A DNA stretch of 64,000 bases from Streptomyces sp. CC53 (lineage in GTDB: Bacteria > Actinomycetota > Actinomycetes > Streptomycetales > Streptomycetaceae), in the NCBI RefSeq assembly GCF_001865245.1, contig NZ_MKXB01000105.1:26886-90885 (forward strand), given 5' to 3'. Both the position numbers and the translations under genes were made by a program. The notes under the pieces were generated by a model. It had not been told where the DNA came from, did no database searches, and worked only from the letters and a program-made list of their open reading frames with translations. Within the stretch, counting starts at the first letter, position 1. Each line of letters starts with the position of its first letter. Shown one piece after another: positions 29,963 through 40,804 of the stretch.

Positions 29963-31061
29963 GGCGGCCGCTCATCCACACCAGCGCCGGCGGGATCTCC
30001 CGGTTCCACGTGCCGAAGTTGTGTCCCCCGCTGTCCAGCATGATCGACGAGACCCTGGCGGGGGACTTCACCCTCTCGACGAACTCCAGCGTCCCCTTCA
30101 AGTTCCCCTCGCCCTGCCGCGACGACGCGACGAGGAAGGACGACTTCCCCAACGGCACGTTCTCCAGGCTCCACAGCAGGTCCGCCCGCTTGCGCAGCGC
30201 GTCGTCGCCGCGGAACAGATCACCCGTCGTCACGTCCTCGGCCGCCTTGTAGTACGCGGACAGGCCCGCACCGGCCGCGAACTGCTCCGGGTGGTGCAGC
30301 GCGATCTTCAGCGCGCAGTAACCGCCCGTCGAGTTCCCGATGAAGCCCCAGTTCCGCGGCGCGCTGCCGACCCGGTACGCCTCCGACACCGCCTTCGGCA
30401 GGTCCTTCGCGAAGTACGTCTCCGTCTGCGGCCCGCCCGGCACGTCCACGCACTCCGTGTCCCGCGGCGGCGCCACGGTGGGCCGCAGCATCACCAGCAC
30501 CATCGGCTGCATCTTCCCGGCCTTGACCTGCTCGTACGCGGTACGCGGGTAGCGCAGCCCCTTCAGCAGGTTCTCGGCCGTACCCGGATACCCCGTCAGC
30601 ACCACCGCCGCCGGGAAGGTCCGCTTCGCGTTCTCCGGCAGGAAGTACTCGGGCGGCAGATAGACGTAGGCGGGACTGTCGATCCCCGACCTCTCGCCGG
30701 AGACGACCACCTTCTGGATCTCCCCGCCGATCTCCGGCCGCTGCCCGCCCGGCACCTCAAGGCCCCGCCGCTCCAGCACAGTGACGTTTCTGCTACCCGC
30801 CGAGTGATCCACGACCACCCCCATCTCCTGCTCCTGACCGAACAGATCGGCCCACGACCCGTAGAACAGGAAGTAGTTGTTCGCCGCCAGCCCCACCGCC
30901 GCGAACAGCGACAGTTGCGTGGCCACCAGGAGCCCCACCCTGCCCAGCAGCACCCGCCAACCGCGCCCCGACAGCCGCGGCCACAGCCACACCGTCACCG
31001 CGAACAGCGCCACGGCCACCACAGCGGCCAGCGCCAGAACCTTGTTGCTGGTGAGACCCAT
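29949..31061 (-). CDS. Membrane-anchored alpha/beta-hydrolase (putative esterase)
   Basis: A 370-residue protein with two or three N-terminal helices (about 5-65) and a C-terminal serine hydrolase of the esterase D/antigen 85-like family facing outwards. The nucleophile elbow is GFIGNSTGGYCAL, with Ser in the middle. AYVYLPPEYFLP and LLKGLRYPRT mark the first strands, and GGHNFGTW carries the catalytic His. Related actinobacterial proteins act on envelope lipids, but the substrate cannot be read here. It overlaps the 3' end of the ATPase gene by 14 bases and is divergent from the lysyltransferase-like gene. Confidence 0.87.
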   Translation of the reverse strand: MGLTSNKVLALAAVVAVALFAVTVWLWPRLSGRGWRVLLGRVGLLVATQLSLFAAVGLAANNYFLFYGSWADLFGQEQEMGVVVDHSAGSRNVTVLERRGLEVPGGQRPEIGGEIQKVVVSGERSGIDSPAYVYLPPEYFLPENAKRTFPAAVVLTGYPGTAENLLKGLRYPRTAYEQVKAGKMQPMVLVMLRPTVAPPRDTECVDVPGGPQTETYFAKDLPKAVSEAYRVGSAPRNWGFIGNSTGGYCALKIALHHPEQFAAGAGLSAYYKAAEDVTTGDLFRGDDALRKRADLLWSLENVPLGKSSFLVASSRQGEGNLKGTLEFVERVKSPARVSSIMLDSGGHNFGTWNREIPPALVWMSGRLSAA

Positions 31062-31245
31062 GCGTCGTCCAAGCTTTCCTGTCGAATCGGGGGAGGGCGA
31101 GATTTTTCCGGCGGGCCGATGAACCCGGGCCGCGGACGCGTCGTCCTAGAGGGCGCACACCGTCCGGTCGTCCCGCACCGGAGCCGCACCGAGCGGCTCC
31201 CGGACGCCAGGGACGCCACGACCTCTCGCAGAGCCACGGGAAGCC

Positions 31246-33081
31246 ATGTCTGTCACGCAAGATGGGGATAAATCAGGATCGGTTCCGCCTCGCATGCGCC
31301 GGATCCTGCGGGGCCCCCGCCCCGAGAAGGTGCCCGCGATCGTCGGCACGGCCTGCACGTTCATCGGCCTCGTCGACATCGCGGCCGGTGTGTTCCCCCG
31401 ATTCCGCGCCAGCCGCATCCACGACCTCGTCGAATTCCTCCCCGGCACCCTCGGACCGCTCTCAGCGGCCCTCTCCGTCAGCGTCGGCGTCCTGCTGCTC
31501 CTCCTCGCCCACGGCCTCAAGCGCCACAAGCGGCGCGCCTGGCGGGCCGCCGTCGTCCTCCTGCCGATCGGGGCCGCGGCCCAGTTCACCTACCGCCACT
31601 CGGTCCTCGGCGCCCTCTTCTCCCTCGCCCTGCTGGCCCTGCTGCTCCAGCACCGCAAGGAGTTCGCCGCCCTGCCCGACCCGCGCAGCCGATGGCGGGC
31701 CCTCGCCAACTTCGTCCTCATGGGCGCCGGCTCCATCGGCCTCGGCCTCGTCATCGTCAGCGCACACCCCGGCAAGGTCATCGGCGACCCCGGCCTCACC
31801 GACCGCCTCACCCACGTGCTCCTCGGCCTCTTCGGCGTCGAAGGCCCCGTCTCCTACGGCGGCAGCGTCTCCTGGACCGTCGGCTACTCCCTCGGCGCCC
31901 TCGGCCTCCTCACCGCCATCACCACCGTCTACCTCGCCTTCCGCCCCGAACACCCCGTCGCCAGGCTCACCGAGGACGACGAGGCACGCCTGCGCGACCT
32001 CCTCGCCCGACACGGCGGCCGCGACTCCCTCGGCCACTTCGCGCTCCGCCGCGACAAGGCCGTCGTCTTCTCCCCCAGCGGCAAGGCCGCCGTCACCTAC
32101 CGCGTCGTCTCCGGCGTCATGCTCGCCAGCGGAGACCCCATCGGCGACGTCGAAGCCTGGCCCGGCGCCATCGAACGCTTCATGGACGAGGCCAAGGCCC
32201 ACTCCTGGACCCCCGCCGTCATGGGCTGCTCGGAGACCGGCGGCCACGTCTGGACCCGCGAAACCGGCCTCGACGCCCTGGAGCTCGGCGACGAAGCAGT
32301 CGTCGACGTCCCTGGCTTCTCCCTCGCCGGCCGCGCCATGCGCAACGTACGCCAGATGGTCAAGCGCATCGAACGCAACGGCTACCACACCCGCGTCCGA
32401 CGCGCCCGCGACATCCCCGACACCGAGATGGAACACATCCGGCAGGCCGCCGCCGACTGGCGCGGCACCACCACCGAACGCGGCTTCTCCATGGCCCTGG
32501 GCCGCATCGGCGACCCCCAGGACGGCGACGCCGTCATCGCCACCGCCCACAAGACGGACGAACACACCGGCACCTCCCCCTACGGCGACCTCAAAGCCGT
32601 CATCCACTTCGTCCCCTGGGGCGACGACGGCATGTCCCTCGAACTCATGCGCCGCGACCGCACCGCCGACCCCGGCATGAACGAGCTCCTGATCGTCGCC
32701 GCCCTCCAGGCAGCCCCCCAGCTCGGCGTCGAACGGGTCTCCCTCAACTTCGCGATGTTCCGCTCCGCCCTCGCCCGCGGCGAGAAGCTCGGCGCCGGGC
32801 CCGTCCTGCGCGTCTGGCGCGGCCTGCTCGTCTTCCTCTCCCGCTGGTTCCAGATCGAGTCGCTCTACAAGTTCAACGCCAAGTTCCAGCCCCGCTGGGA
32901 ACCCCGCTTCGTCGTCTACCGCCGCACCGGCGACCTCCCCCGGATCGGCCTCGCCGCCATGCAGGCCGAAGGCTTCGTGGACCTCACACCGCCCCGCCCC
33001 CTGCGCCGCCGACGCCCCCGGCCCGCCCGGCCGTGCCCCCACATCACCCCGCCGCCCGGCGAACACGTCCGCGCAGCCTGA
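31246..33081 (+). CDS. MprF-like phosphatidylglycerol lysyltransferase-domain membrane protein
   Basis: A 611-residue protein. Residues about 30-235 contain six or seven transmembrane helices. Residues 245-590 are the DUF2156 dual-GNAT domain of lysylphosphatidylglycerol synthases: HFALRRDKAVVFSPSGKAAVTYRVVSGVMLASGDPIG, ADWRGTTTERGFSMALGRIGD and SLNFAMFRSALARGE are visible. Such enzymes transfer an amino acid from tRNA to membrane lipid, which lowers surface charge and raises cationic peptide resistance. The lysyl-tRNA synthetase domain fused in mycobacterial LysX is absent. GGGAAG lies just before the ATG. Confidence 0.9.
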   Translation: MSVTQDGDKSGSVPPRMRRILRGPRPEKVPAIVGTACTFIGLVDIAAGVFPRFRASRIHDLVEFLPGTLGPLSAALSVSVGVLLLLLAHGLKRHKRRAWRAAVVLLPIGAAAQFTYRHSVLGALFSLALLALLLQHRKEFAALPDPRSRWRALANFVLMGAGSIGLGLVIVSAHPGKVIGDPGLTDRLTHVLLGLFGVEGPVSYGGSVSWTVGYSLGALGLLTAITTVYLAFRPEHPVARLTEDDEARLRDLLARHGGRDSLGHFALRRDKAVVFSPSGKAAVTYRVVSGVMLASGDPIGDVEAWPGAIERFMDEAKAHSWTPAVMGCSETGGHVWTRETGLDALELGDEAVVDVPGFSLAGRAMRNVRQMVKRIERNGYHTRVRRARDIPDTEMEHIRQAAADWRGTTTERGFSMALGRIGDPQDGDAVIATAHKTDEHTGTSPYGDLKAVIHFVPWGDDGMSLELMRRDRTADPGMNELLIVAALQAAPQLGVERVSLNFAMFRSALARGEKLGAGPVLRVWRGLLVFLSRWFQIESLYKFNAKFQPRWEPRFVVYRRTGDLPRIGLAAMQAEGFVDLTPPRPLRRRRPRPARPCPHITPPPGEHVRAA

Positions 33082-33133
33082 CCGCCCACCCCGCGCGCCG
33101 CACACCCGCGGCGCCCCCGGCGGCCCACGGGCC

Positions 33134-33139
33134 TAGGCT
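33134..33139 (+). promoter_or_regulatory. Candidate -10 for a leaderless folP transcript
   Basis: TAGGCT followed by GGGGGC and the folP ATG at 33146. The same CCTAGGCTG string stands at identical spacing before the LuxR gene at 62866. Confidence 0.6.
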
Positions 33140-33145
33140 GGGGGC

Positions 33146-34012
33146 ATGAGTACGCTGCGTGCACGGGGCACAGTCCCAGGCCTGCCGGAGTGGGACCGCT
33201 GTGCGGTCATGGGCGTCGTCAACGTGACACCCGACTCCTTCTCCGACGGCGGCCGCTGGTTCGACACCACCGCGGCCATCAAACACGGCCTGGAGCTCGT
33301 CGCCCAGGGCGCCGACCTCATCGACGTCGGCGGCGAGTCCACCCGCCCCGGCGCCACCCGGGTCGACGAGGAGGAAGAGCTGCGCAGGGTCGTACCCGTC
33401 GTACGGGGCCTGGCCTCCGAAGGCGTCACCCTCTCCGTCGACACCATGCGCGCCGGCGTCGCCCACAAGGCCGTCGAAGCCGGCGCCGCACTCGTCAACG
33501 ACGTCAGCGGCGGCCAGGCCGACCCCGACATGATCGCCACCGTCGCCGCCACCGGCGTCCCCTTCGTCGTCATGCACTGGCGCGGCTTCAGCGAGAACAT
33601 GAACAGCCTCGCCGTGTACGACGACGTCGTCACCGACGTCCTCGGCGAACTCCGGACCCGGCTCGAAGCCGTCACCGCCGGCGGCATCGCCCCCGAGAAC
33701 CTCATCGTCGACCCCGGCCTCGGCTTCGCCAAACAGGCCCACCACGACCTGGCCCTCCTCGCCCGCCTCGACGCCCTGCGCGCCCTCGGCCACCCCCTCC
33801 TCGTCGCCGCATCGCGCAAGCGCTTCCTGGGCCGCGTCCTCGCAGGAGGCGACGACCACACCCCGCCCCCCGCACGCGAGCGGGACGCTGCCACCGCCGC
33901 GGTCTCCGCGATCGCCGCCCACGAAGGCGCCTGGGCCGTCCGGGTACACGACGTACGGGCGACCGCCGACGCCGTCCGGGTGGCCCGCGCCATCGAAGGC
34001 GCGACCCCATGA
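33146..34012 (+). CDS. folP: Dihydropteroate synthase
   Basis: A 288-residue TIM-barrel enzyme joining p-aminobenzoate to the dihydropterin pyrophosphate, the sulfonamide target in folate synthesis. Signatures are VMGVVNVTPDSFSDGG (pterin loop), DLIDVGGESTRPGA, TLSVDTMRAGVA, LVNDVSGG, DPGLGFAKQ and ASRKRFLGRVL. It is the first gene of a rightward folP-NTF2-folB-folK-DUF3180 unit, and its stop overlaps the next start (ATGA). It has no ribosome site and appears leaderless. Confidence 0.97.
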   Translation: MSTLRARGTVPGLPEWDRCAVMGVVNVTPDSFSDGGRWFDTTAAIKHGLELVAQGADLIDVGGESTRPGATRVDEEEELRRVVPVVRGLASEGVTLSVDTMRAGVAHKAVEAGAALVNDVSGGQADPDMIATVAATGVPFVVMHWRGFSENMNSLAVYDDVVTDVLGELRTRLEAVTAGGIAPENLIVDPGLGFAKQAHHDLALLARLDALRALGHPLLVAASRKRFLGRVLAGGDDHTPPPARERDAATAAVSAIAAHEGAWAVRVHDVRATADAVRVARAIEGATP

Positions 34013-34470
34013 GCGAGGCACGCACCGACACGGAAGCCGTCGAGCTGGCCAACACCGCCTTCTACGACGCGGTGGAACGCGGCGACTTCGAGAAGGTCGC
34101 CGACCTCTGGCTGGACGACGGCCACGGCGACGTCTCCTGCGTCCACCCCGGCTGGCCCGTACTCTCCGGCCGCGGCGAGGTCCTCCGCTCCTACGCCCTG
34201 ATCATGGCGAACACCGAGTACATCCAGTTCTTCCTCACCGACGTGCACGTCTCCCTCGCCGCCGACACCGCCGTCGTGACCTGCACCGAGAACATCCTCA
34301 GCGGCGGCCCCGCCGAAGACGGAGCCGAGCTCGGACCCCTCGTCGGCCAGCTCGTCGTCGCCACCAACGTCTTCCGCCGCACCCCGGACGGCTGGAAGGT
34401 CTGGTCCCACCACGGATCACCCGTCCTCGCGGAATCCGACGACGAAGAAGACGACGAGGACACCGTGTGA
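34009..34470 (+). CDS. NTF2-like/SnoaL-fold protein in the folate operon
   Basis: A 153-residue alpha+beta barrel protein. NTF2-like features are ELANTAFYDAVERGDFEKVADLW at the N-terminus, CVHPGWPVLSGRGEVLRSYALIM, and the closing strands VATNVFRRTPDGWKVWSHHGSPV. It ends in an acidic tail. It is coupled to folP by a 4-bp overlap and precedes folB by about 170 bases. Actinobacteria commonly keep this gene here, but its role in folate or pterin chemistry is not established. A ligand-binding or small enzymatic role is possible. Confidence 0.88.
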   Translation: MSEARTDTEAVELANTAFYDAVERGDFEKVADLWLDDGHGDVSCVHPGWPVLSGRGEVLRSYALIMANTEYIQFFLTDVHVSLAADTAVVTCTENILSGGPAEDGAELGPLVGQLVVATNVFRRTPDGWKVWSHHGSPVLAESDDEEDDEDTV

Positions 34471-34637
34471 ACCTCGCGATGCCACCGCGCCGAGTGGGTA
34501 AGCGAAGCCATGTGGGCCCCCGGCAGGGGCCGCGTACGGACCGCGTCAGTACCCGAAGGTAGATTCGAACCGTGGCACCCGAACCGTCCGCACCCGGCCG
34601 AGTGCCCGCCAGACCTACGACAGCAGGAGTGATTCGT

Positions 34638-34997
34638 GTGGATCGTGTCGCGCTGCGCGGCCTGAGGGCCCGCGGGCACCACGGCGTCTACCCCAGGGAG
34701 CGGGAAGAGGGCCAGACGTTCATCGTGGACCTGGTCATGGGCCTCGACACCCGGCCCGCCGCCGCCGACGACGACCTGGCGAAGACCGTGCACTACGGCA
34801 TCGTCGCCGAAGAGGTCGTCGACGTCGTGCAGGGCGAACCGGTCGACCTGATCGAGACCCTCGCCGAACGCATCGCCCAGCAGTGCCTCAAGCACGACGG
34901 CGTCAAGGAGGTGGAGGTCTGCGTCCACAAGCCGGACGCCCCCATCACCGTCCCCTTCGACGACGTCACCATCACGATCACCCGGAGCCGCGCATGA
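34638..34997 (+). CDS. folB: Dihydroneopterin aldolase
   Basis: A 119-residue enzyme releasing glycolaldehyde from dihydroneopterin. It has LRGLRARGHHGVYPREREEGQTFIVDLVM with the catalytic Glu region, then VHYGIVAEEV, PVDLIETLAERIA and VCVHKPDAPI. GTG 34638 is preferred because CAGGAG sits at good spacing, and the longer frame adds 22 unrelated residues. Its stop overlaps the folK start by four bases. A TAGATT hexamer 70 bases upstream may give it a promoter independent of folP. Confidence 0.95.
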   Translation: MDRVALRGLRARGHHGVYPREREEGQTFIVDLVMGLDTRPAAADDDLAKTVHYGIVAEEVVDVVQGEPVDLIETLAERIAQQCLKHDGVKEVEVCVHKPDAPITVPFDDVTITITRSRA

Positions 34998-35593
34998 ACC
35001 GCACACCCAGCGACCCGACGGTCCAGCCGGTCCCCGCCTCCGTGACCGCCCAGGTCGACGCGGCCGACACCACGCTCTCCAATCCCAAGCGAGCCGTCCT
35101 GTCCCTCGGCGGCAACCTCGGGAACCGCCTGGAGAACCTCCAGGGCGCCATCGACGCCCTGGAGGACACCCCCGGCGTCCGCGTCAAAGCCGTCTCCCCC
35201 GTCTACGAGACCGAGCCCTGGGGCGTCGAGCCGGGATCCCAGCCGTCCTACTTGAACGCCGTGGTGATCGTGAAGACCACCCTGCCCCCCTCCTCCCTCC
35301 TGGAGCGCGCCCACGCCGTGGAGGAAGCCTTCCACCGGGTCCGCACCGACCGCTGGGGCGCCCGGACCATCGACGTCGACATCGTCGCCTACGCCGACGA
35401 GACCTCCGACGACCCCGCCCTCACGCTCCCGCACCCGCGCGCCCGCGAACGGGCCTTCGTCCTGCGCCCCTGGCTCGACGTGGAGCCCGACGCCACCCTG
35501 CCCGGCGCCGGCCGGGTCGCGGACCTCCTGGCAGGCGTGGGCGAGGCAGGCGTGGTCGCCCGCGGCGACCTGGAACTCCGACTGCCCGACTGA
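34994..35593 (+). CDS. folK: 2-amino-4-hydroxy-6-hydroxymethyldihydropteridine diphosphokinase
   Basis: A 199-residue pyrophosphokinase that activates the pterin for FolP. The core begins at residue 33: VLSLGGNLGNRLENLQGAI, the substrate loop PVYETEPWGV, DRWGARTIDVDIV and LPHPRARERAFVLRPWLDV are all present. Residues 1-32 are a polar extension. It is coupled to folB by a 4-bp overlap. All catalytic residues of HPPK are kept. Confidence 0.96.
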   Translation: MNRTPSDPTVQPVPASVTAQVDAADTTLSNPKRAVLSLGGNLGNRLENLQGAIDALEDTPGVRVKAVSPVYETEPWGVEPGSQPSYLNAVVIVKTTLPPSSLLERAHAVEEAFHRVRTDRWGARTIDVDIVAYADETSDDPALTLPHPRARERAFVLRPWLDVEPDATLPGAGRVADLLAGVGEAGVVARGDLELRLPD

Positions 35594-35649
35594 CCGTTGT
35601 CCCCACAGCACGTCGACACCACCGCACGGAACGGACACGAGGGACACCG

Positions 35650-36135
35650 GTGAAGCAACTGCGGGTCAAGGTACTGGCCGGACTGTTCCTGGCGGCCGGC
35701 GTCCTGTCCTGGGGCGGCGCACGCCTGTGGGACTCGCTCGGCACCCTGCCGAGCGTCCCCCTGGCCGCTCCGATCGTCCTCGCAGCCATCGCCGCGGTCC
35801 TCCTCGCCACGGCGCTGTCCCTGCGCGCCCGGCTGAAGGCCCAGCGCGAACGCCGCCCCGGCGCGAAGGGCGTGGAACCCCTGATGGCGGCCCGCGCCGT
35901 GGTCTTCGGCCAGGCCAGCGCGCTGGTCACGGCCGTGGTCAGCGGCATGTACGGCGGCGTGGGCGTGTTCCTGCTGGGCTTCCTGGATGTCCCCGCCCGC
36001 CGCGACCAGGCCCTCTACGCCGGGCTGGCCGTCGCCGCAGGCATCGCGGTCATCGCGGCCGCCCTCTACCTGGAGCGCGTCTGCCGGCTCCCCGAGGACG
36101 ACGAACCCCCTGGCGCCTCGCCCACAAGGGCGTGA
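35650..36135 (+). CDS. DUF3180 membrane protein
   Basis: A 161-residue actinobacterial membrane protein. Four hydrophobic helices are seen: about 8-30, 39-60, 90-110 and 120-140, separated by a basic loop (RARLKAQRERRPGAKG). The DUF3180 family is found almost always after folK in actinobacteria, and its function is unknown. The start at 35650 is a GTG that follows a weak ribosome site. It converges on the intein-like gene with only nine bases between the stops. Confidence 0.88.
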   Translation: MKQLRVKVLAGLFLAAGVLSWGGARLWDSLGTLPSVPLAAPIVLAAIAAVLLATALSLRARLKAQRERRPGAKGVEPLMAARAVVFGQASALVTAVVSGMYGGVGVFLLGFLDVPARRDQALYAGLAVAAGIAVIAAALYLERVCRLPEDDEPPGASPTRA

Positions 36136-36144
36136 GGCCCCCCG

Positions 36145-37143
36145 CTACCAGGGCTGCCGCACCAAACGCCCGTTCGCCGGGAAGCCGGGGTGCGGGTCGG
36201 GCCGGTAGCTGGAGAAGGTGAACGGCTTCGCCCCCGGAGAGGGGCGGGGCCGTGCTTCTCGGACCTGTACCCGGGTGGACTCATGCAGGTGCAGCGGGTG
36301 CTGCTCGGGCACGAAGGTGCCGCGGCTCGCCCAGCGGTCGGAGATGTAGAGCCGCGAAGCCCGCCCTCGCACCTTGCTGGGCGTGAAACGGGCTCCGATG
36401 ATCGCGGCCCATTCACGGAGAAACGGAACATTGGCGCTCACCACGACACGCCCCCCTGAGGGCAGCTTGACCTCACAGCCGTCGCCGTCAACGTAGCCGT
36501 CCATGAAACCCGCGAAGGTCTCGGAATCCCGCAGGACCACTCGGGGGAAATACTGCCGCATATGATGCGGATCCCCGCCCACATATTGCCTGACCAGATC
36601 GGACAGGTACGAAGACACCACCCGGACCCGGAAACCGGGCACGTCGCGCTGGAGATACCCCGACGGCCGCGTCACGCTCTCCAAGCGCGCAGGCAGCCCC
36701 GTACACGCCGTCGTAGCGGCCGCGAAGCGGGAGGCGAAATCCTCCTCGTTCACGATGAGGGAGATGTAGTTCTTGCCGACCGTCCCGTCGGCACACAGGG
36801 CGCCGACGAAATAGCCGAACGCGTAGCCCGACGTGATCGTGAGCCGCTCCCGGCACAGCTTCCGCGCCGGCGTCCACGCGACGGGCAGCCCCGCGGCGTC
36901 GCGAGCGGTGACCCAGCCGTAAGGCGTCGCGAGCAGGAGATCGGGGCCGGCGAGGAAGGCCGCCCTGCCCGTCACCACCTCCACGGCATCCCTGGCCTTG
37001 ACGGCCGCCACGCCCACCACCGTGGTCGGTACGGTCCGCATGCCATTCAGCGTCCACAGGGCCTGCCCTGCGGTGACCGTCTTGGCCTGGGCGCAACCAC
37101 CGACGAGATTCACCAATTGCTTGCTGGTAAGCCCATACCCCAT
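36145..37143 (-). CDS. Freestanding degenerate intein with LAGLIDADG homing-endonuclease domain
   Basis: A 332-residue protein that looks like a complete intein but has almost no extein: 16 residues precede Cys17 and two follow the last intein-like residue. Residues 17-95 match the N-terminal Hint fold, but block B reads PDLLLATPYGWV, with Leu69 where the essential His is normal. Two LAGLIDADG motifs remain: FGYFVGALCADG (109-120) and FAGFMDGYVDGDG (210-222), both with the acidic catalytic residue. The end (PHPGFPANGRLVRQ) resembles block G but has Arg-Gln instead of His-Asn. AAGGGGTGG precedes ATG 37143. It sits between folK/DUF3180 and folE, interrupting the folate neighbourhood. Confidence 0.82.
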   Translation of the reverse strand: MGYGLTSKQLVNLVGGCAQAKTVTAGQALWTLNGMRTVPTTVVGVAAVKARDAVEVVTGRAAFLAGPDLLLATPYGWVTARDAAGLPVAWTPARKLCRERLTITSGYAFGYFVGALCADGTVGKNYISLIVNEEDFASRFAAATTACTGLPARLESVTRPSGYLQRDVPGFRVRVVSSYLSDLVRQYVGGDPHHMRQYFPRVVLRDSETFAGFMDGYVDGDGCEVKLPSGGRVVVSANVPFLREWAAIIGARFTPSKVRGRASRLYISDRWASRGTFVPEQHPLHLHESTRVQVREARPRPSPGAKPFTFSSYRPDPHPGFPANGRLVRQPW

Positions 37144-37225
37144 ATCGCACCACCCCTTGACCAGCGATCCGCTCCACTGATCAAGACGATATGGGGCACC
37201 GGCAGCAGGCTGCCCTTTTCCCTGC

Positions 37226-37831
37226 CTATCCGGCCAGTATCAGAGACATCGCCTCGGCGCGCGTCGTAGAATCCCGCAGCTGTCCGCGCACTGCGGACGT
37301 CGTCGTCTTCGCCCCCGGCTTGCGGACGCCTCTCAGCGACATGCACATGTGCTCGGCCTCGATCACGACGATGGCGCCGCGCGCTTCCAGGATCTCCATC
37401 AGGGAATCGGCGATCTGCGTCGTCAGCCGCTCCTGCACCTGCGGCCGCCGGGCAAAGACATCGACCAGACGGGCCAGCTTGGACAGCCCTGTGATTTTGC
37501 CCGATTCGGCGGGAATGTAACCAATATGAGCTACGCCATGAAATGGTAGGAGATGATGCTCACATGTCGCTGTCACGTCAATATCCTTGACGAGCACCAT
37601 TTCATCATGCCCGATATCAAAGGTCGTGGTCAGAACTTCCTCGGGCTTCTGCCAAAGCCCCGCGAAAAGCTCCCGATATGCCCGCGCCACGCGCGCGGGC
37701 GTTTCCCGCAGGCCCTCGCGATCGGGGTCCTCTCCGACCGCGATGAGGAGTTCGCGTACGGCATTCTCGACGCGCTTCTCGTCGTACTCGCCGATCGTGC
37801 CGTCGCCGTCCAGTGTCACCGGGTCGGTCAT
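37226..37831 (-). CDS. folE: GTP cyclohydrolase I
   Basis: A 201-residue enzyme that starts pterin synthesis from GTP. Zinc and active-site motifs are [18 protein letters not shown] and [30 protein letters not shown]. Length is normal. It lies on the minus strand downstream of ftsH, from which it is separated by a hairpin at 37873-37913. The intein-like gene starts 82 bases after its stop, on the same strand. Confidence 0.97.
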   Translation of the reverse strand: MTDPVTLDGDGTIGEYDEKRVENAVRELLIAVGEDPDREGLRETPARVARAYRELFAGLWQKPEEVLTTTFDIGHDEMVLVKDIDVTATCEHHLLPFHGVAHIGYIPAESGKITGLSKLARLVDVFARRPQVQERLTTQIADSLMEILEARGAIVVIEAEHMCMSLRGVRKPGAKTTTSAVRGQLRDSTTRAEAMSLILAG

Positions 37832-37872
37832 GTGTGCCTCGTTCCGTCTTGCGTGAAGTGCCTGGAGTGGAA

Positions 37873-37913
37873 ATGCCGCGCCCCCACAGGCTAGAACCTG
37901 GGGGGCGCGGCAT
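37873..37913 (-). terminator. Hairpin between ftsH and folE
   Basis: A 17-bp stem with one bulged A pairs ATGCCGCGCCCCC... with ...GGGGGGCGCGGCAT around a 6-base loop. It lies 24 bases past the ftsH stop and 42 bases before the folE start, so it probably ends ftsH transcripts or attenuates read-through into folE. Confidence 0.7.
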
Positions 37914-37936
37914 GCATTCCGGGGCCGGGTGCGAGG

Positions 37937-39970
<2,034 letters not shown>

Positions 39971-40145
39971 CCATACGGAGCGGTGCCGCCCCGTCCCTCC
40001 TGCCCGTAGGTAAATGCTGCTGTGAGAGTAAGCGGTGCTGTCAGTTCAGCACTGGTGTGGGGGATAGCTGTTCTTCGGACGGTACCCCAGCGCGGCCGTC
40101 ATGGCTGCTTTCCCCTCGTCCAACGCCGGGGGAGGGGTCAGGGTT

Positions 40146-40187
40146 CCCCGTGCCGCCCGCAGCCGGAGGGGCCGCGGGCGGACGGGG
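40146..40187 (-). terminator. Hairpin downstream of hpt
   Basis: CCCCGT-CCGCCCGC pairs with GCGGGCGG-ACGGGG with one bulge and a 4-6 base loop, 26 bases past the hpt stop. It is a likely factor-assisted terminator before the ftsH promoter region. Confidence 0.6.
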
Positions 40188-40212
40188 TCCGCGCGGGTGC
40201 CGCACCGCGGTG

Positions 40213-40776
40213 TCAGCCGCCGTAGACGTGCGGTGCGAGGGTGCCGACGAACGGCAGGTTGCGGTACTTCTCGGCGTAGTCGAGCCCGTAGCCGACGACG
40301 AACTCGTTGGGGATGTCGAAGCCGATCCACTTCACGTCGATGGCGACCTTGGCCGCCTCGGGCTTGCGCAGCAGGGTGCAGACCTCCAGGGAGGCCGGCT
40401 CGCGCGAGCCGAGGTTGGAGAGCAGCCAGGACAGGGTCAGTCCCGAGTCGATGATGTCCTCGACGATCAGGACGTGCTTGCCCTTGATGTCGGTGTCCAG
40501 GTCCTTGAGGATGCGGACGACCCCGGAGGACTGGGTGCCGGCGCCGTACGAGGAGACGGCCATCCAGTCCATGGTGACAGGGGTGGACAGGGCGCGGGCC
40601 AGGTCCGCCATCACCATGACGGCGCCCTTGAGGACGCCGACGAGGAGCAGGTCCTTGCCGGCGTACTCGGCGTCGATCTTGGCGGCCAGCTCGGCCAGCT
40701 TCGCGTCGATCTCTTCCTTGGTGATGAGCACCGACGCGAGGTCGGCACCCATGTCGTTCTGGTTCACCCGGGTCAC
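40213..40776 (-). CDS. hpt: Hypoxanthine phosphoribosyltransferase
   Basis: A 187-residue purine salvage enzyme converting hypoxanthine or guanine plus PRPP to IMP or GMP. The PRPP loop is [14 protein letters not shown]. Also visible are [17 protein letters not shown] and the flexible-loop [11 protein letters not shown], with [22 protein letters not shown] near the C-terminus. GTG 40776 ([13 protein letters not shown]) is chosen by family start. The in-frame GTG at 40767 and ATG at 40752 are alternatives because no strong ribosome site is visible. tilS ends 28 bases upstream on the same strand. Confidence 0.94.
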   Translation of the reverse strand: MTRVNQNDMGADLASVLITKEEIDAKLAELAAKIDAEYAGKDLLLVGVLKGAVMVMADLARALSTPVTMDWMAVSSYGAGTQSSGVVRILKDLDTDIKGKHVLIVEDIIDSGLTLSWLLSNLGSREPASLEVCTLLRKPEAAKVAIDVKWIGFDIPNEFVVGYGLDYAEKYRNLPFVGTLAPHVYGG

Positions 40777-40804
40777 TTTCGTTGCGGCCTGCGGCGGCCT
40801 TCGG

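Noticed and set aside
31262..32680. 472-codon frame overlapping the lysyltransferase-like gene
   Set aside because: The translation is almost only Pro/Ser/Ala/Thr, the shifted-frame shadow of the MprF-like gene.
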